This document shows positions 18,068-28,549 of a stretch of DNA of 62,267 bases, piece after piece. The stretch covers positions 1-62,267 of the forward strand of contig JAFYRT010000015.1 in NCBI GenBank assembly GCA_017546805.1, given 5' to 3'. A program made the translations under genes and the position numbers. Below the pieces are notes generated by a model, which saw nothing but the letters and a program-made list of their open reading frames with translations, was not told the origin of the DNA and made no database searches. Each line of letters opens with the position of its first letter. Position 1 is the first letter of the stretch. Origin of the DNA: Muribaculaceae bacterium (GTDB lineage Bacteria > Bacteroidota > Bacteroidia > Bacteroidales > G3-4614).

Positions 18068-18625
18068 TTAGTATCCTCCGTTATCCTCACTAAAGTCCAT
18101 GTCGCTGAAGCCATCAGTATCCAACTCGTCAGGATTGTATCCGTTTTCAATACCAAAGTCATCCTCGTCAATGTCAATAGAAGATGTTGCTGCCATTTTT
18201 TTATCCAACTCTTCAATTGACATAACTTGTTTGGGTGCTTTACCCTTAACCTTAGTACATAGAGGGTCTAACAAATTTTTACCCAACTCGATTTCTCTCA
18301 ACTCCATAAAGAACGAACGATCTGCCATCATATCAAATACAAAAAGCATACGTTGGTGTTCATCCTCAATCAACTCACTCAAACGAGTATCTTCCATCAA
18401 CCATACATCCTCATCAGAAGATGAGTCCATCTCTATAAGAGTGACTTCTTCTCTCTTTTCCCAATTGTCTTCACAAATAAAGAATGATGTCAATTGGTCT
18501 TTTGTGTAATTTACCGATTCCAAAATAGCATCATTCAATTCCAAGAATGTAGCCTCAGAGTCAATGCATATTTCTCTTGAAAAGGTCTCTACCTCGTCTG
18601 AAAGTAATAAAAACTTGTATATCAT
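18068..18625 (-). CDS. IS1096/pRiA4b ORF3-like domain protein
   Basis: 185 residues. The N-terminal ~130 residues (IYKFLLLSDEVETFSREI, LNDAILESVNYTKDQLTSFF, then LIEDEHQRMLFVFDMMADRSF) resemble the pRiA4b ORF-3-like family, known as a passenger of IS elements but widespread as a chromosomal stand-alone gene in Bacteroidetes. The last ~50 residues are strongly acidic and disordered (DEDDFG, then SEDNGGY). No transposase is nearby, and flanking genes (ndk, lpxA) are core. The biochemical role is unknown; it is probably cytosolic. It ends at a good terminator (18014-18044). Confidence 0.8.
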   Translation of the reverse strand: MIYKFLLLSDEVETFSREICIDSEATFLELNDAILESVNYTKDQLTSFFICEDNWEKREEVTLIEMDSSSDEDVWLMEDTRLSELIEDEHQRMLFVFDMMADRSFFMELREIELGKNLLDPLCTKVKGKAPKQVMSIEELDKKMAATSSIDIDEDDFGIENGYNPDELDTDGFSDMDFSEDNGGY

Positions 18626-18728
18626 AAAATTTCTATTTAATCTCTTAATTAAGTTCTAATTTTAAGACAAAGTTATGTAATACCTCTTAAATAGACAATA
18701 TCTTTGGGTATAATTTTATGCTAAAAAA

Positions 18729-19502
18729 TTATTTACCTTTTACAATACCTCTGTCTGAAGATTTTACGAAATTAACAATAATCTCTTTTTCTTCTGAATC
18801 GGGTACTTCAGCAATAATTTTATTAATTGCATCGGTGTTGTTAAGGTCCGAATTATACAGAATTCGGTACATTGCTTGAATATTCTCTATTTGTTCGGCA
18901 GTAAATCCTCTACGTCTTAAACCAATCAAGTTAATACCGGCAAATACGGTTGGTATTCTTCCCACAACAGCAAAAGGAGGTACGTCTTTGTTGATGTGGC
19001 TACCGCCTTGAATCATTACTTGAGTACCAATTTTTGAGAATTGGTGCATAAGAGTTCCTCCACCAATTGTAGCAAAGTCGTCTATCTCAACCTCTCCTGC
19101 TATTTGTGAAGCATTGGCTACGATAATATTGTTTTTCAATATACAGTCGTGAGCTATGTGAGAGTATGCCATAATAAGACAGTTGTTTCCTACAACGGTT
19201 TTTCCTCTCGATGCAGTTCCTCTGTTTACAGTAACAAATTCTCTGATGGTTGTGTTGTCTCCAATCTCTGCAGTACTATATTCTCCTCTGAATTTTAGGT
19301 CTTGAGGTTCTCCGCCAATAACGGCACCTGAGCAAATATGGCAATTTTTACCAATTCTTGAACCTTTTAAAATACTTGCATTAGAGTCAATTCTGGTTCC
19401 GTCTCCAATTATAACATCCTCTTCAATGGTGACAAAAGGACCAATGACAACATCTTTGCCAATTTGAGCATCGGGATGTATCGAAGCTAGTGTTTGTTGC
19501 AT
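18729..19502 (-). CDS. lpxA: UDP-N-acetylglucosamine acyltransferase LpxA
   Basis: First step of lipid A synthesis: transfer of the 3-hydroxyacyl chain from ACP to UDP-GlcNAc. The 257 residues form a left-handed β-helix of hexapeptide repeats. The catalytic histidine is H118 in SHIAHDC, and the C-terminal helical cap begins near GLRRRGFTAEQ. It is the last gene of lpxD-lpxC/fabZ-lpxA; only 11 bp separate it from the fusion gene, so they are co-transcribed. Confidence 0.96.
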   Translation of the reverse strand: MQQTLASIHPDAQIGKDVVIGPFVTIEEDVIIGDGTRIDSNASILKGSRIGKNCHICSGAVIGGEPQDLKFRGEYSTAEIGDNTTIREFVTVNRGTASRGKTVVGNNCLIMAYSHIAHDCILKNNIIVANASQIAGEVEIDDFATIGGGTLMHQFSKIGTQVMIQGGSHINKDVPPFAVVGRIPTVFAGINLIGLRRRGFTAEQIENIQAMYRILYNSDLNNTDAINKIIAEVPDSEEKEIIVNFVKSSDRGIVKGK

Positions 19503-19513
19503 ATCTTTATCTA

Positions 19514-20896
19514 TTATTTGTTTTTTACTATTTGGGCAAGGAATTCTGCTTCCGTTGCAATTTTATCTCCTACAAAAACGTATCCTTTCATTGAGGCAAT
19601 TCCTCTGCGTAGTTCCGATACAAATGATACGTGGAATATTGCAGTATCTCCGGGAACAACTTTTTGTCTGAATTTTACATTATTAATTGTCAAGAAGTAT
19701 GTTGAATACTCTTCAGGGTTGTCCACAGAGCTTAATACCAATAATCCTCCTGTTTGAGCCATAGCCTCAACCAGCAATACTCCGGGAACAACAGGCTCTT
19801 GAGGGAAGTGTCCTTGGAAGAATGGTTCGTTGGCTGTAAAGTTTTTAAGACCTACGATGGCTTTGCTATCCATATCGATGATTTTGTCTACCAATAGCAT
19901 TGGATAGCGGTGGGGCAACAACTCTTTAATGCGGTTAACATCCATTAAAGGAGCATTGTTTGGATTGTAATTAGGAGCCTGTACCTCTTGCTTTTTCATA
20001 TCCTTGCGGATAGCTTTTGCAAGTTTGTTGTTGATACCGTGTCCTGAGCGAGTTGCAATAACTCTACCTTTGATTGGTTTGCCAATTAGAGCAAGGTCTC
20101 CAATAAGATCAAGGAGTTTGTGTCTTGCAGGTTCGTTGTCAAAAACCAAAGGTTTGTTGTTTATATATCCAAGTTCTAATGAATTTTTCTTTTGAGTGCC
20201 CATTAAATCAGACAATCTGTCCAATCCCTCTTGCGACATCTCTTGGTCGTATATAACAATTGCATTGTCAAGGTCTCCACCTTTTATAAGACCTGCATTC
20301 AAAAGAGGCTCAATCTCTCGCACAAAAACAAATGTTCTGCTTGCGGCAATCTCCTCTTTGAAATTTTCCATGTTTTCAAGAGTTGCAAATTGATTGCTCA
20401 ATACAGGCGAGTTAAAGCTGATAAGGGTGTTGATGCTGAAATTCTCATCCGGGAGAATGATAAGAGAGGCACCGCTCTCCTCGTCTTTAACCTCCATTTT
20501 GTTTTTTACAACATAGAAGTCTTGGTCTGCATCCAACTCTACTATACCAACTCTTTCAATCTCCTCGACATAGCGAATAGCACTACCGTCAAGAATAGGG
20601 AATTCTGGTGCGTTAACTTCGATTAAACAGTTTGTGATACCATAAGCATACAAAGCAGCCATACCGTGTTCAATGGTACTTACGCAAGCTTCGCCTTTTT
20701 TGATTACGGTTCCACGTTGAGTTTGACAAACCGCTTCTGCCACAGCGTCTATAATAGGCTGTTCGGGTAGGTCAACGCGTTTTATTTTGTATCCGAAGTT
20801 TTCGGGAGCAGGATTGAATGTTACAGTTATGTCAAGACCTGTGTGTAATCCTTTTCCGCTTAACGAAAAACTCTCTTTTAAACTTTTCTGTTTCAT
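19514..20896 (-). CDS. lpxC/fabZ: Bifunctional UDP-3-O-acyl-GlcNAc deacetylase / FabZ dehydratase
   Basis: A fusion typical of Bacteroidetes. From the ATG at 20896 (MKQKSLKESF) it is 460 residues; an upstream in-frame ATG at 20929 adds 11 residues not seen in homologues. LpxC occupies ~1-300, with zinc ligands H77 (STIEHGM), H259 and D263 (RHKLLDLIGD) and the catalytic H286 (RSGHGIN). FabZ occupies ~315-460, with LLPHRYPMLLVDKI, H363 in FQGHFPQEP and E377 in LLVEAMAQTGG. LpxC catalyses the committed step of lipid A synthesis; FabZ dehydrates 3-hydroxyacyl-ACP, so the fusion joins two users of the same acyl pool. Confidence 0.97.
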   Translation of the reverse strand: MKQKSLKESFSLSGKGLHTGLDITVTFNPAPENFGYKIKRVDLPEQPIIDAVAEAVCQTQRGTVIKKGEACVSTIEHGMAALYAYGITNCLIEVNAPEFPILDGSAIRYVEEIERVGIVELDADQDFYVVKNKMEVKDEESGASLIILPDENFSINTLISFNSPVLSNQFATLENMENFKEEIAASRTFVFVREIEPLLNAGLIKGGDLDNAIVIYDQEMSQEGLDRLSDLMGTQKKNSLELGYINNKPLVFDNEPARHKLLDLIGDLALIGKPIKGRVIATRSGHGINNKLAKAIRKDMKKQEVQAPNYNPNNAPLMDVNRIKELLPHRYPMLLVDKIIDMDSKAIVGLKNFTANEPFFQGHFPQEPVVPGVLLVEAMAQTGGLLVLSSVDNPEEYSTYFLTINNVKFRQKVVPGDTAIFHVSFVSELRRGIASMKGYVFVGDKIATEAEFLAQIVKNK

Positions 20897-21037
20897 GGTT
20901 AAATATTTTCCGTACAAACCTAAATGCAAATAAACTCAAATATTTTATACAAAAAAAATGTTTTGTAAAAAATAATCGTTGTCTTTTAATCTTTTTTGCT
21001 AAGACCTTTGTTTTAGGATGTCGTTTTATACTTAAAA

Positions 21038-22093
21038 TTAATTATTTTCTTTTTCAGAAAGTTGAGCTTTTAACTTCTCAACCTCTTTTTGTAACTCTCT
21101 CACTGCGTTGTTGATTTCGGGTAGTCGTTTTGTTAAAACAACCTGTCTTGCAAACTCTTTTGCAGGAACGGCAGGATATCCTAAAAGATTTGCTTTTGCC
21201 TCAACGCTGTTTGGAATACCAGATTGTGCTCCAATGTTTACATTGTCGCCAATAGTTATGTGTCCGGCAAAACCAACTTGTCCGCCAATCATACAATGTT
21301 TACCAACCTTTGTTGAGCCTGCAACACCAACTTGTGCTGCCATAACTGTGCTTTCGCCAATCTCAACATTGTGGGCAACCTGAATAAGGTTGTCCAATTT
21401 GGCGCCACGTCTAACAACGGTAGAACCCATTGTGGCTCTGTCTATAGAAGTGTTTGCACCAATCTCAACGTTATCCTCAATGATTACATTTCCAATTTGG
21501 GCAATTTTTACATACTCTCCGTTTTGAGGAGCAAAGCCAAAGCCATCACTGCCAATAACAGTTCCGGCATGGATGATTACGTTGTTTCCGATTACGCAGT
21601 TGTGGTAGATTTTAACACCGGGATATATTATACAGTTTGTTCCAATTTTTACATTGTCGCCAATGTAAGACTGAGGATATATTTTAGTGTTGTTGCCAAT
21701 CGTCGCAAAATCCGAAATGTATGCAAAAGCACCAACGAAAACATCTTCGCCGATAGTTGCGCTATCCGATATGTATGAATTGTCCTCTATGCCGTTTTTT
21801 TGAGGTCTGGTAGCTTGGTCAACCATGTTTAACAATAGGGCAAGGCAAGCATAAGGGTCGTCAACCTTGATAAGAGTGGTTTTAACCTCTTGCTCAGCAA
21901 CAAAATCTCTTCTTACAAGAACTGCACTTGCTTTAGTGTCGTAAATATGGTGTGTATATTTGCTATTTGCAAGGAATGATAATGTTCCTGGTTTACCGTC
22001 GTCTATTTTAGAAAGATTATTTACTTTAATAGAACCATCTCCTACAACCTCTCCGTGTAAGAACGATGCAATTTGCTCAACTGAAAATTCCAT
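21038..22093 (-). CDS. lpxD: UDP-3-O-acylglucosamine N-acyltransferase LpxD
   Basis: Third acylation-pathway enzyme of lipid A: adds the N-linked 3-hydroxyacyl chain. In 351 residues there is an N-terminal uridine-binding domain (~1-95), a hexapeptide left-handed helix with catalytic H241 ([10 protein letters not shown]), and a C-terminal helix ([18 protein letters not shown]) that trimerises. It is 141 bp upstream of lpxC/fabZ on the same strand, with no clear terminator between. Confidence 0.97.
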   Translation of the reverse strand: MEFSVEQIASFLHGEVVGDGSIKVNNLSKIDDGKPGTLSFLANSKYTHHIYDTKASAVLVRRDFVAEQEVKTTLIKVDDPYACLALLLNMVDQATRPQKNGIEDNSYISDSATIGEDVFVGAFAYISDFATIGNNTKIYPQSYIGDNVKIGTNCIIYPGVKIYHNCVIGNNVIIHAGTVIGSDGFGFAPQNGEYVKIAQIGNVIIEDNVEIGANTSIDRATMGSTVVRRGAKLDNLIQVAHNVEIGESTVMAAQVGVAGSTKVGKHCMIGGQVGFAGHITIGDNVNIGAQSGIPNSVEAKANLLGYPAVPAKEFARQVVLTKRLPEINNAVRELQKEVEKLKAQLSEKENN

Positions 22094-22455
22094 AATATTT
22101 TACTTTCTCGCTGTTATGTTGTAGCATTGTTTTCCTTGTTCAAACAACATATATCATCAACATAACAAGGCATTGATTATATCATGCAAATTTCGTAAAA
22201 AAAATCAAAAGAACAATCTTTTTTATACTAAAATTAATTAAATGTGTAATTCCATTTTATAAAACAGCTCTAATTAGTTGTTATATAGAGCATATCTTCT
22301 CTTTTGTTTTATAAAAATGTATAAATGATAATGTTAAAGAGTTTTGAATAAATTAACAAAAAATATTTGACTGATTAACGAATATTAATTGAAAAAAGTA
22401 AGTTTAAATTAAATAAATTTCCTTTTTTTGCAAAAAAATTAATTTAATAAGAAAA
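22094..22455. other. AT-rich divergent intergenic region
   Basis: 362 bp between divergent lpxD and the first Asp-box protein gene, so it should hold both promoters; I do not see a good TAnnTTTG box. Near lpxD a perfect 10-bp inverted repeat, TGTTATGTTG (22112-22121) and CAACATAACA (22158-22167), could form a hairpin in the lpxD leader. No gene is seen. Confidence 0.5.
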
Positions 22456-25400
22456 ATGAAACAAAACAGAAGTTTAGTAGTTTTAATTTGCTTGCTTTTT
22501 ACACTGTTTGAAAGTATTGCAATGGAGAAGTTATATGACCCATATATGCCTGAGCCTCTACCGTCAGGAGCTCCCGAATGGATGAAGGCTATAGAAGAGA
22601 ATCCGTCAGGGGTAAACTTCAATGAAATGCAACGCCAATATCAAGCATGGACAGCAGAAGATGTTGATGTTCGTGTAAGAATAGTGGAAAACAAACAGGT
22701 GGTCAATTTCTATCGCAGATGGATGAGTGCATATAAGAAGTATGCTCAACCCGATGGCACAATAAAACTTATGACAATGGATGAATATGCCAAGCAGATT
22801 GATGCCATGAATGCATCTGTTTCAAAACCAAAACGTCATTTAAAATCAGAGGAGATAACACAAATTTGGCGAAATATAGGACCCAATAAAACATATGTGC
22901 AAAAAAACGGAGAGGTTAAAGAGAAAGACTCTCAAGTTTGTGTGTTTCGTATAGCGGTAAGTTTAAGCGATAAAAACGTGCTATATTGTGGAACAGAGAA
23001 AGGTGTGGTATTTAAAACAACCGACCATGGAGAAAATTGGTATCCTTGCGCACCTTTGCATAACTTTGGAGGTTCAATCTTTAGTATAGCAATAGACCCT
23101 GAAGACAATAATATAGTATATGTAGGAGGAGGTCCATGGTTATGGAAGTCGACAGACGGAGGCGATACATGGAAACGCTGTGAAGGGATAACAAACCGAG
23201 TAAACTCTATACGAATAAATCCCGACAATAGAAAAAATATTACCATTGCAACAGGAGATAAGGATAACAAAAACGGAAGCGGTTTCTATATCTCTGAAGA
23301 TGGAGGCGAGAACTTCTTTTGTACAATAATGGGAATATGTTTTGACCACGAATTACAACCCGGAAATCCCAATAGAATATACCTTATAAAAAGAGATTAT
23401 TACGGAGTGTGGACCTATTTCTACTACTCAACCGATGGCGGATTTTCGTGGACACAATCATCTTTGCCGGTAAGCTTTACAGTATGCGGACGTTTAGCCG
23501 TAAGTGAAGCCGAAGGGGGCGAAAATTATGTTTATGCACTTATGACTTCAAGCTCGTATGGATATGACAGCGGACCTTTTGGCGGAAAAGGGGAACCTGC
23601 AATTCTTGTATCAAAAGATGCAGGATTGAATTGGGAAGACAAAACAAAATACGGAGGGTGGGGAACATTCTCTCCAATCATGGATACAGCAGGAGGACAA
23701 GGATATTTTGATATGATGATAGGAGCATCTCCTTCAGACCCTAAAAAAGTTTTGTTTGGTTTAACCTCGTTATATCGCTCAACAGAGGAGGGAGTAACAG
23801 ATTATCGTGACGGAGCAATAGGCGGATATCAACGATCTGATTGGATGCACTGTGATATTCAAGACATAGCAATTCATCCATGTGGTGATACATGGATTTG
23901 TAACGATGGAGGAATAAAATACTCTGCCGACTTTTTTGAGACCAAAGGTGAAGATAAATATAGAGGTATATATGCGTCCGACTATCAAGGATTAGGTGTT
24001 GGATGGAATGAGGATGTAATGGCTGCAGGGCGTTGGCATAATGGAGATGTTGTGCACGCTAAAAGTTTTGGAGAGGGAAACTCCCTTCATGTAGGAGGAG
24101 TGGAGATAGCAACAGGATATGTAATGTTGAGCAACCCGTGGAAAGTATATTTTACCGATGCAGGAACGAGAGTTCTCTCACCCGAAATGGGAGGTATTGT
24201 AGTTGACGATTATAAGACATGGTTTTCGGATATAAAACCATACGAGTCGTTGCGAATAAACGGAAAAATTGCAACCGACCCAAGATATGCTCAAAAAGTA
24301 TTTATTCAAGATATGACCAATGTGGTAGAGGGTTATATGTCATATGATGAAGGAGCTTCGTTCCAAAAAGTATTTGATAGCGATGGAGAAGATTTTTATG
24401 ACTATGAGTTTGCTCGTACCAATCCGGATAGAGTGTATATAATAGGTAACTACCATTTCTGGCGTTCAGATGATGGAGGATTGACATTTAAAGAGATGGA
24501 GGCATGGCCATTCCCCGAGTTGAATGTCTATATGTACTATACCAAAGTTGTTGTCGACCCCAATGACGCCGATCACGTCATAGCAATCTGTTGTAACTAT
24601 GAAGGAAAAGTTGTTGAGAGTTTCAATGGAGGAGAGTCGTGGCAAGAGTTTGATTTGGGAGCATTTAAGGATAAAAAAATACACCAGATAATTCTTGTTG
24701 GAGATGAGTATAACAGTTGTTATATGACATCTTTCGATGGTGCATACGTTTGGTTCAAGGATAATACAATGTCTGATTTCATTGATTATTCAACAGGATT
24801 GCCTCCTGGTGCAAGAATCTCAAAAGTAGTACCATTCTATAAAGATGCTGTATTGCGTATGGCTACCGATCAAGGATTGTGGGAAGCACCACTATATCAT
24901 CAAACATTCCGCCCTGTAGCTCAGCCTATGGCACTTAATTTGGGTGGAGGTGATTTGACAATGAACCCAAGTAAAGTTGTGCAATTTGATAGTTACAGTA
25001 TAGTTCGTCAAGACGAAAATACTGTTTGGAAATGGAGTTTCTCTCCGCAACCGCAATCGGTAAGCAATGCTAACGTTCGTAATCCGCAAGTAGTGTTTGG
25101 GAGGCCAGGAAAATATGATGTAACACTTACAGTAACAACCCCTGCAGGAACAAGTTCTCGTACAATAGAGGATATGATAGTTATTGATGGACCTGAAGGA
25201 GTGAACGATAGTGAATTGGTAGGAGAGGTAGGAGTAAAAAGCAATGTAATATCATCTTTGGAGAGTTTGATATTTATCACATCAGGATTAACCTCCGATG
25301 GAGTTATTACCATTCACAATACAAAAGGACAGTTGATGCATACACAACAACTATTGTCAACAGATGATGAGGTTGAGATAAATCTTCCTAATCTAAGCAA

Positions 25401-25467
25401 TGGAATATATATCTATTCTATCAAAACACCAACACAAAAATTCTTTGGAAAATTTATAATCAAATAA
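22456..25467 (+). CDS. T9SS-exported Asp-box (BNR/sortilin-like) β-propeller protein, paralogue 1
   Basis: 1003 residues. A signal peptide (SLVVLICLLFTLFESIA) is followed by ~130 charged residues and a large propeller with many Asp-box motifs: TTDHGENWYPC, STDGGDTWKRC, SEDGGENFF, STDGGFSWTQ, SDDGGLTFKE and FNGGESWQEF. Next is a PKD-like segment (YDVTLTVTTPAGTSS, ~residues 885-905) and a T9SS sorting domain at the end (LMHTQQLL, then LSNGIYIYSIKTPTQKFFGK). Such proteins are exported and anchored on the surface. The Asp boxes suggest a sialidase/Vps10-like fold, but I see no sialidase catalytic set. The stop is 3 bp before the next gene, a paralogue with the same layout. Confidence 0.88.
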   Translation: MKQNRSLVVLICLLFTLFESIAMEKLYDPYMPEPLPSGAPEWMKAIEENPSGVNFNEMQRQYQAWTAEDVDVRVRIVENKQVVNFYRRWMSAYKKYAQPDGTIKLMTMDEYAKQIDAMNASVSKPKRHLKSEEITQIWRNIGPNKTYVQKNGEVKEKDSQVCVFRIAVSLSDKNVLYCGTEKGVVFKTTDHGENWYPCAPLHNFGGSIFSIAIDPEDNNIVYVGGGPWLWKSTDGGDTWKRCEGITNRVNSIRINPDNRKNITIATGDKDNKNGSGFYISEDGGENFFCTIMGICFDHELQPGNPNRIYLIKRDYYGVWTYFYYSTDGGFSWTQSSLPVSFTVCGRLAVSEAEGGENYVYALMTSSSYGYDSGPFGGKGEPAILVSKDAGLNWEDKTKYGGWGTFSPIMDTAGGQGYFDMMIGASPSDPKKVLFGLTSLYRSTEEGVTDYRDGAIGGYQRSDWMHCDIQDIAIHPCGDTWICNDGGIKYSADFFETKGEDKYRGIYASDYQGLGVGWNEDVMAAGRWHNGDVVHAKSFGEGNSLHVGGVEIATGYVMLSNPWKVYFTDAGTRVLSPEMGGIVVDDYKTWFSDIKPYESLRINGKIATDPRYAQKVFIQDMTNVVEGYMSYDEGASFQKVFDSDGEDFYDYEFARTNPDRVYIIGNYHFWRSDDGGLTFKEMEAWPFPELNVYMYYTKVVVDPNDADHVIAICCNYEGKVVESFNGGESWQEFDLGAFKDKKIHQIILVGDEYNSCYMTSFDGAYVWFKDNTMSDFIDYSTGLPPGARISKVVPFYKDAVLRMATDQGLWEAPLYHQTFRPVAQPMALNLGGGDLTMNPSKVVQFDSYSIVRQDENTVWKWSFSPQPQSVSNANVRNPQVVFGRPGKYDVTLTVTTPAGTSSRTIEDMIVIDGPEGVNDSELVGEVGVKSNVISSLESLIFITSGLTSDGVITIHNTKGQLMHTQQLLSTDDEVEINLPNLSNGIYIYSIKTPTQKFFGKFIIK

Positions 25468-25470
25468 CAT

Positions 25471-28400
25471 ATGAAAATACGTAATCTTATAGCAGGAATA
25501 GCTATTATGGCTTCAGGTTTGAGTCTGTTTGCTCAAACTTCGGCGGATATGGAAAAATACTACACTCCATATATGTTGGATTATTTACCGGCAGGCTCCC
25601 CTGCATGGATGGCAAAGTTGGCAAAACCGCAGAATCTCAACTATTATGCCATGCTCGATAGTTTTAATACATATTTAAGAGCCAATCCCGATGCTCGAAG
25701 AAAAACACCACAAACAAAACAGGTGGTAAATCATTTTCGTCGTTTTCAGGATGCATATGTGAACTTTGTCGATAAGGACGGAATAATACGCTTGCCAAAG
25801 GTTGAGCAATACCGCAAAGAGGTAAGCGATATGAATCGTATAATATCAAAAAACAACATATTGAAGTCCACATTAACCGACAACGATGAGGAAGGCAAAT
25901 GGAAGGTGATATCTCCATATATAACATACGATATATATAGAAAGGAGGTCTCTCCCGCGCAAACAAATATTCAGAGATTTGCCGCTTCTCGTTCAAATCC
26001 AAATATATTGTATTGCGGTTCAGAGACAGGGTTAATATTTAAGTCAGTCGATAAAGGAATGAGTTGGACTCCATGTAATGGCGGAGAGTGGTTGTCAGGA
26101 GAGATAACGGCGGTTGACATTAGCCATACAAATCCAAATAAGGTAATTGTAGGAGCAGGAGGAGCATATTGGCTTACGACCGATGGCGGTACGGTTTGGA
26201 AAGATATTACTCCCGATCCATACAACTACAGTCGCACAAGTGCAGCGCAATTCAAACCTAACAACGATAAGGTAATTTTGGCAGGAACACGCACAAATCT
26301 ATATCGCTCAACCGATGGCGGAGAAAATTGGTATATCATGCTTAACGGAATGGTTTTTGATGTAAGATTTTCACTTCAAAATCCCAACATATGTTATGCT
26401 GCCGTAAAACAAAACAACACAGTGGCATTTTACAAGAGTTCTGATGCCGGCGAGAGTTGGGAAAAGCTCTCGGTAACCGACCGTCCTTTGATTAGTGCCA
26501 GAATAGGATTAAGTGAAGCGCCAACAGGGGCAGATTATGTATATATATGGGCGTGTAGAATTGACAGTTATACTCAATACGACGACCTATACTTAAGCGG
26601 TTCTCCTTTAATATTTAAAAGCACTAATGCAGGAAATTCATTTACAGAGTATGACCCTGTAAGCCAAATGGAGACAGTCGATAAGTTTGGAGGACAAGGT
26701 TATTACGATATGGTGTGTGTAGCATCTGCAACCGATCCCGAAACAGTATTGTTTGGAATAATTCAACTTTACCGTTCAAAAGACGGAGGTAAGACAATAG
26801 AAAATATTGGTGGATATTATGGGAATAGCAGCAAGGCAAATTTCGATTTGCACTGCGACCAACAATGTATTCAAACCAATGGCTCTGGCGATACATGGCT
26901 CTCAACCGATGGAGGAATTATATATAGTAACGACTTTTTTGAGTGGCATGCCGAGGGTCGTTTCAGTGGAATATATGCTTCGGAGTTGTGGGGATTTGAC
27001 CAAGGTTGGAACGAGGATGTTATGGTAGGAGGTAGAAATCATAACGGAAATATGTCGCAAATTGATCAGTACAACGGAGCAAGTATATATATGCGAGGAT
27101 CGGAACGCCCAACAGGATATATTTTCTTGTCAAATCCACGCAAGGTATTTTATACCGATGGTAGTGGAGCGGTGATACTTCCTGACGACATGAACGATGA
27201 ATTTGAAACCTTGTATAACTTTTGGATATATCCAAAGGAGTCTACTCAACACGGAATAGGATTTGAATTTGACCCACGATATGCACAATGTTTTTATGTG
27301 GTAAAAAGTAGTAGTTTCTGGGATGAGGAGTATAAGGTGTTATGGCGAACAACAGACGATGGATTATCATTCTCAGAGGTTTATAAGTTTAACAATCCAA
27401 TATCGTCGGTTGCAGTTTCTCGATCAAACCCCAATAAGATAGTAGTGGGAACATACGGAAGAATATACTACTCGACCGATATGGGAGAGACATTTACAGA
27501 GTATATGATACCCGATGATATGACATATACCATAAACTATAAAATAGCCATACACCCTACAAATGAAAATGAAATATGGGTAAGCGATAATAACCCGGGA
27601 GGAATGTGGGTGACAAAAAACAACGGAGCAACATGGGAGAAATTTGATAAAGGATTAACCATAGCATCGTGGGATAATACTATAACGCCACATCAAGTGG
27701 GACGTTTCTTCCTTACAGGAAACGAAAAGAATGCAGTATATGCCGTTGCATTTACAATGGGATACTTGAACGAAAGATATACAACCCCACGAGGTCGACT
27801 TTTATATTGTGATGATACAACCGACGGATGGATTGATTTGCATGACGGATTACCAAAAGTAATGGTACTAAATCGTTTATTGCCTTTCTATAAAGAGGGA
27901 GTGGCTCGTTTAGCAACAAACAATGGAATTTGGGAGAGAGATTTGGTGGATAAAGAGTTTAAGCCCATAGCTCAACCATTGTTGTTGAATGTTGGTTCAG
28001 GGGATAATACAACATCATCTTATCCCACCGAGATACAACTTGAGAGTTATAGTATAGTAAATCAAACCAATGCCGAGTGGAAGTGGGATATAATGCCCGA
28101 ACCATTATATATAAGTTCAAAAACCGAGCGTAATCCCGTTATGCGAATCGAAAAAGATCAGTCGTATGATATAACTCTTACGGTAACAACCCCTGCAGGA
28201 ACCGATTCAAAAACCATAAAATCTATGATTAAGGGTTCAAAACCTGTGCCTGAAGATACGGGGGTAGAGGAGGCATATATCAATACTCGCAATCTTAAGC
28301 TAATTTCAGGCAATAGTGTAGAGACAGGGAAAGATTTCATCTTTGCACTTCAAAACATAGGAAGTATAGAAATGAAAATATACTCAACAAACGGTAAAAT

Positions 28401-28530
28401 GGTATTAGCAAAAAAAGGTTCAGCAACAATCAATATACCAACTGAGGGAATGACTGCAGGAGTATATTTTTACATGGCACTCGATGATAAAGGATACAAA
28501 TACACAGGAAAACTCTTGGTAAAAGAGTAG
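25471..28530 (+). CDS. T9SS-exported Asp-box β-propeller protein, paralogue 2
   Basis: 1019 residues, collinear with the preceding protein: the N-terminal pattern YTPYMLDYLPAGSPAWM matches YDPYMPEPLPSGAPEWM. Asp boxes include SVDKGMSWTPC, TTDGGTVWKDI, STDGGENWYI, SSDAGESWEKL and STDMGETFTE. A PKD-like YDITLTVTTPAGTDS and a T9SS tail (MTAGVYFYMALDDKGYKY) follow. The pair arose by tandem duplication and is translated from one transcript with the TonB-dependent receptor 20 bp downstream. The role may be capture of a host or dietary protein for uptake; this is inference from the neighbours. Confidence 0.88.
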   Translation: MKIRNLIAGIAIMASGLSLFAQTSADMEKYYTPYMLDYLPAGSPAWMAKLAKPQNLNYYAMLDSFNTYLRANPDARRKTPQTKQVVNHFRRFQDAYVNFVDKDGIIRLPKVEQYRKEVSDMNRIISKNNILKSTLTDNDEEGKWKVISPYITYDIYRKEVSPAQTNIQRFAASRSNPNILYCGSETGLIFKSVDKGMSWTPCNGGEWLSGEITAVDISHTNPNKVIVGAGGAYWLTTDGGTVWKDITPDPYNYSRTSAAQFKPNNDKVILAGTRTNLYRSTDGGENWYIMLNGMVFDVRFSLQNPNICYAAVKQNNTVAFYKSSDAGESWEKLSVTDRPLISARIGLSEAPTGADYVYIWACRIDSYTQYDDLYLSGSPLIFKSTNAGNSFTEYDPVSQMETVDKFGGQGYYDMVCVASATDPETVLFGIIQLYRSKDGGKTIENIGGYYGNSSKANFDLHCDQQCIQTNGSGDTWLSTDGGIIYSNDFFEWHAEGRFSGIYASELWGFDQGWNEDVMVGGRNHNGNMSQIDQYNGASIYMRGSERPTGYIFLSNPRKVFYTDGSGAVILPDDMNDEFETLYNFWIYPKESTQHGIGFEFDPRYAQCFYVVKSSSFWDEEYKVLWRTTDDGLSFSEVYKFNNPISSVAVSRSNPNKIVVGTYGRIYYSTDMGETFTEYMIPDDMTYTINYKIAIHPTNENEIWVSDNNPGGMWVTKNNGATWEKFDKGLTIASWDNTITPHQVGRFFLTGNEKNAVYAVAFTMGYLNERYTTPRGRLLYCDDTTDGWIDLHDGLPKVMVLNRLLPFYKEGVARLATNNGIWERDLVDKEFKPIAQPLLLNVGSGDNTTSSYPTEIQLESYSIVNQTNAEWKWDIMPEPLYISSKTERNPVMRIEKDQSYDITLTVTTPAGTDSKTIKSMIKGSKPVPEDTGVEEAYINTRNLKLISGNSVETGKDFIFALQNIGSIEMKIYSTNGKMVLAKKGSATINIPTEGMTAGVYFYMALDDKGYKYTGKLLVKE

Positions 28531-28549
28531 AAAAAGCTTTTGGATTCAG

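Noticed and set aside
18068-18625. IS1096 insertion-sequence passenger as a sign of a mobile element
   Set aside because: No transposase or inverted repeats nearby; the domain is common as a chromosomal gene in Bacteroidetes.
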